From assembly GCA_009923345.1 (NCBI GenBank), contig RFTR01000076.1, positions 1 to 8,670 on the forward strand: 8,670 nt of DNA. The letters run 5' to 3'. Shown here in pieces: positions 6,194 to 8,670 of the stretch; position 1 is the first letter of the stretch, and every line of letters starts with the position of its first letter. The notes under the pieces were generated by a model. It was not told where the DNA came from, did not search any database, and was given only the letters and a program-made list of their open reading frames with translations. A program made the translations under genes and the position numbers. The DNA comes from Betaproteobacteria bacterium. GTDB taxonomy: Bacteria; Pseudomonadota; Gammaproteobacteria; Burkholderiales; Burkholderiaceae_C.

Positions 6194-7609
6194 ATGGCCA
6201 AGACCGTCGCAGACGTGATGAAAATGGTGAAAGACAATGAAGTCAAGTTCGTTGACTTCCGTTTCACAGATACCCGAGGCAAAGAGCAGCACGTGAGCGT
6301 GCCTGTGTCTGCGTTCAATGAAGAGAAATTTACAGAAGGTCACGCGTTCGACGGTTCTTCTATCGCTGGTTGGAAGGGCATTGAAGCCTCTGACATGTTG
6401 TTGATGCCTGATGCGATGTCAGCCTTTATCGACCCATTCTTTCAAGAATCCACTTTGGTGTTGAGCTGCGACGTGCTCGAGCCAGGTGACGGCAAGTCTT
6501 ATGACCGCGACCCACGTTCTATCGCCAAGCGCGCTGAGGCCTATTTGAAGGCCTCTGGTTTGGGCGATACCGCTTACTTTGGACCAGAGCCAGAATTCTT
6601 CATCTTCGACGACGTGCGTTGGGCCAATGACATGTCTGGCGCTTTCTTCAAAATCGATGAATACGAGGCTCCTTGGAATTCTGACAAAGTGATGGAAGGC
6701 GGCAACAAAGGCCACCGTCCAACCGTGAAAGGCGGCTACTTCCCAGTGCCTCCTGTCGACAGCATGCAAGACATGCGCGCCGAGATGTCTCTGATCTTGG
6801 AAGAAATGGGCATCCCCGTTGAAGTGTTCCACCACGAAGTGGCTGGCGCTGGTCAAAACGAAATCGGTACCAAGTTCTCTACATTGGTTGAGCGCGCTGA
6901 CTGGACTCAAAAACTGAAATACGTCGTTTGGAACGTGGCCCACTCTTTCGGCAAAACAGCTACTTTTATGCCCAAGCCATTGGTGGGTGACAACGGTTCT
7001 GGCATGCACGTACACCAGTCCATCTGGAAAGATGGCAAAAACCTGTTTGCAGGCAAAGGCTATGCTGGTTTGAGCGATACCGCTTTGTTCTACATCGGCG
7101 GCATCATCAAGCACGCTCGTGCCTTGAATGCGATCACCAACCCCACTACCAACAGTTACAAGCGTTTGGTACCTGGATTCGAAGCGCCTGTCAAATTGGC
7201 CTATTCGAGCCGTAACCGATCTGCATCAATCCGTATTCCTCACGTAGCGTCTGATAAAGGCCGTCGTATTGAGGCGCGTTTCCCAGATCCAATGGCCAAC
7301 CCATACCTCTGCTTCTCAGCATTGTTGATGGCTGGTTTGGACGGTATCGAAAACAAAATCCATCCCGGCGAAGCCGCTACCAAAGACCTCTACCACTTGC
7401 CACCCGAGGAAGACGCGTTGGTTCCCACCGTATGCCACAGCTTGGACCAAGCCTTGGAGTATTTGGACAAAGACCGTGCTTTCCTGACCAAAGGTGGCGT
7501 GTTCACTGACAGCATGATCGATGCGTACATCGAACTCAAAATGCAAGAAGTCACACGCTTCCGTCAAGCCGTGCACCCCGTTGAATACGACATGTATTAC
7601 TCTCTGTAA
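6194..7609 (+). CDS. glnA: glutamine synthetase, type I
   Basis: This 471-residue enzyme joins ammonia and glutamate to make glutamine using ATP, acting as a cytoplasmic dodecamer at the centre of nitrogen assimilation. The N-terminal signature FDGSSIAGWKGIEASDM spans about residues 52-68. Metal and substrate ligands fall in GPEPEFFIFD and in the EVFHHEVAGAGQNEIG block. The ATP-binding signature is KPLVGDNGSGMHVHQS. The glutamate-binding flap is in the NPTTNSYKRLVPGFEAP region. Y400, in KDLYHLPPEE, corresponds to E. coli Tyr397, the residue adenylylated by GlnE, so this is the beta subtype with activity tuned by covalent modification. Length is typical. Expression is probably driven by the sigma-54 promoter and NtrC site upstream. 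Codon choice looks more uniform than in the genes before it, as expected for high expression. A terminator follows, then ntrB. Confidence 0.98.
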   Translation: MAKTVADVMKMVKDNEVKFVDFRFTDTRGKEQHVSVPVSAFNEEKFTEGHAFDGSSIAGWKGIEASDMLLMPDAMSAFIDPFFQESTLVLSCDVLEPGDGKSYDRDPRSIAKRAEAYLKASGLGDTAYFGPEPEFFIFDDVRWANDMSGAFFKIDEYEAPWNSDKVMEGGNKGHRPTVKGGYFPVPPVDSMQDMRAEMSLILEEMGIPVEVFHHEVAGAGQNEIGTKFSTLVERADWTQKLKYVVWNVAHSFGKTATFMPKPLVGDNGSGMHVHQSIWKDGKNLFAGKGYAGLSDTALFYIGGIIKHARALNAITNPTTNSYKRLVPGFEAPVKLAYSSRNRSASIRIPHVASDKGRRIEARFPDPMANPYLCFSALLMAGLDGIENKIHPGEAATKDLYHLPPEEDALVPTVCHSLDQALEYLDKDRAFLTKGGVFTDSMIDAYIELKMQEVTRFRQAVHPVEYDMYYSL

Positions 7610-7635
7610 TCGGTCGCAACGCTGTTGCATAGAAG

Positions 7636-7661
7636 GGACGGCGCAAGCCGTCCTTTTTTTT
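7636..7661 (+). terminator. intrinsic terminator after glnA
   Basis: A seven-base perfect stem GGACGGC/GCCGTCC closes on a GCAA tetraloop and is followed by eight T (7654-7661). A smaller hairpin, GCAAC/GTTGC at 7616-7628, precedes it. This is a textbook rho-independent terminator and should cut most glnA transcripts before ntrB, leaving ntrB to limited read-through or its own promoter. Confidence 0.93.
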
Positions 7662-7678
7662 AGTCCCCCAACTGAACC

Positions 7679-8670
7679 ATGAGCACGCATCCCTACTCGC
7701 AAGCTTTTGACATATTGGCCACCTTGGTCGCGGTAGTCCATGTGGACGGCAAAGTTGTGTTTGCGAACTCTGCATTAGAGGATATGTTGGGAGTCTCCAA
7801 GCGCCATATCGAGGGCGATTCGTTGTCGCAGTATTTCTTAAAGCCTGCTGGTTTTGAGAGCGTGTTGAAAGGTGCCCAAAACAAAGCGTTTGTTGTGATG
7901 CGTTATGACGCTCATTTGCGCAGGCCAATAGCAGAACCATTGCCGGTGCATGTGATCGTTGCACCGACCGACAAGGAAAGTGAAGTCTTGGTCGAATTGC
8001 TACCCCTCGAGCAACAGGCGCGTTTGGAGCGAGAAGATCGTTTGATCGATCAAGCGCAAGCCAATAAAGAACTCATCCGTAACTTGGCGCACGAAATCAA
8101 AAATCCACTAGGTGGCATACGCGGAGCGGCCCAATTGCTACAAATGGAAGTCGCTGGACGTGACTTGGTGGAATACACCCAAGTCATCGTCCATGAAGCA
8201 GATAGGCTGCAGCTCTTGGTAGATCGCCTGTTGGCACCGCACCGTCGGCCACGTGTGGTGGGGGAAGTCAACATCCACGAAGTGTGTGAGCGCGTGCGAA
8301 CTTTGATACTGGCGGAGTTTCCGCGCGGCCTCAAGGTGGTGCGCGATTACGACATCTCCATACCTGACATCAGAGGCGATAGAGAGCAGCTCATTCAGGC
8401 TGTCCTCAATATCGTGCATAACGCGGCCCATGCTTTGTCAGAAAAAATCGCCGTTGGCGATGCGCAAATTGTCTTGAAAACCCGTATTTTTAGACAAGCA
8501 ACTTTTGGAAAAAATCGCCATAGGTTGGCACTGGAATTGCATGTAGTAGACAACGGACCTGGTGTGCCAGAAGAAATCAAGGATCGCCTGTTTTTTCCTC
8601 TGGTATCGGGGCGGGACGGCGGATCGGGATTGGGGCTTAATTTGGCTCAAACCTTCATTCAGCAACACCA
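7679..8670 (+). CDS. glnL: nitrogen regulation sensor kinase NtrB (3' end missing)
   Basis: This frame is open to the window edge: 330 complete codons, with the C-terminus cut off (E. coli NtrB has 349). NtrB (GlnL) autophosphorylates and passes phosphate to NtrC; PII protein switches it to a phosphatase when nitrogen is plentiful. No membrane segment is seen, matching a cytoplasmic sensor. A PAS-like domain covers about residues 5-65 (LVAVVHVDGKVVFANSALE). The H-box NLAHEIKNPLGGIRGAAQLL has phospho-acceptor H138. The N-box is VLNIVHNAAHAL, the G1 box is VVDNGPGVP, and the F and G2 boxes are RLFFPLVSGRDGGSGLGLNL. All are intact. The ATG has no good ribosome binding site, and the gene begins 17 bases after the terminator, so expression is probably low. 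ntrC likely follows outside the window. Confidence 0.95.
   Translation, partial: MSTHPYSQAFDILATLVAVVHVDGKVVFANSALEDMLGVSKRHIEGDSLSQYFLKPAGFESVLKGAQNKAFVVMRYDAHLRRPIAEPLPVHVIVAPTDKESEVLVELLPLEQQARLEREDRLIDQAQANKELIRNLAHEIKNPLGGIRGAAQLLQMEVAGRDLVEYTQVIVHEADRLQLLVDRLLAPHRRPRVVGEVNIHEVCERVRTLILAEFPRGLKVVRDYDISIPDIRGDREQLIQAVLNIVHNAAHALSEKIAVGDAQIVLKTRIFRQATFGKNRHRLALELHVVDNGPGVPEEIKDRLFFPLVSGRDGGSGLGLNLAQTFIQQH

Noticed and set aside
6419..7114. A 231-residue open frame on the minus strand inside glnA
   Set aside because: It is antisense to a highly conserved enzyme gene, has no recognisable motif, and such frames arise from codon bias.
7316..8668. Several minus-strand open frames across the end of glnA and ntrB
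   Set aside because: They mirror the real plus-strand genes. The ntrB frame runs unbroken to the window edge with every kinase box present.

Overview
The window looks like ordinary chromosome from a betaproteobacterium, most likely Burkholderiales and probably the family Comamonadaceae. The reasons are the protein flavours (RsuA, EI24, a stand-alone CinA-type domain and a glutamine synthetase followed by NtrB), a moderate G+C content and heavy use of TTG for leucine. The genus cannot be fixed from sequence reading alone. I see no insertion sequence, phage gene, CRISPR array, tRNA or rRNA.

Layout. At 62-814 (+) lies an RsuA-type 16S rRNA pseudouridine synthase. It ends tail-to-tail, with a 34-base overlap, against an alpha/beta hydrolase at 781-1560 (-). 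A 50-base divergent gap then leads into a tightly packed plus-strand run from 1611 to 5958: a secreted seven-bladed YVTN beta-propeller, a secreted NodB-type polysaccharide deacetylase, a fatty acid hydroxylase/sterol desaturase homologue broken by a frame change, an EI24-family membrane protein, and a CinA/MoaB-type molybdopterin-binding-domain protein. Neighbours in this run overlap by 13-32 bases or sit 11 bases apart, so they probably form one transcript.

From 5959 onward is a nitrogen-control module. A 235-base intergenic region carries an NtrC-type site (about 5992-6008) and a well-formed sigma-54 -24/-12 promoter (6125-6141). Next come glnA (6194-7609, type I glutamine synthetase with the adenylylation tyrosine), a strong intrinsic terminator (7636-7661), and ntrB/glnL (7679 to the window edge, incomplete). 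NtrB would control phosphorylation of NtrC, which would activate the glnA promoter through sigma-54. This is the textbook glnA-ntrBC circuit.

I found no clearly undescribed system. The points most worth a second look are: the hydroxylase, which seems to have lost about 20-25 codons including a membrane segment, leaving its histidine boxes in another frame; a run of nine C in the EI24/CinA overlap, where losing one base would fuse the two proteins; and a deacetylase whose TFDDG motif reads TFDTG.
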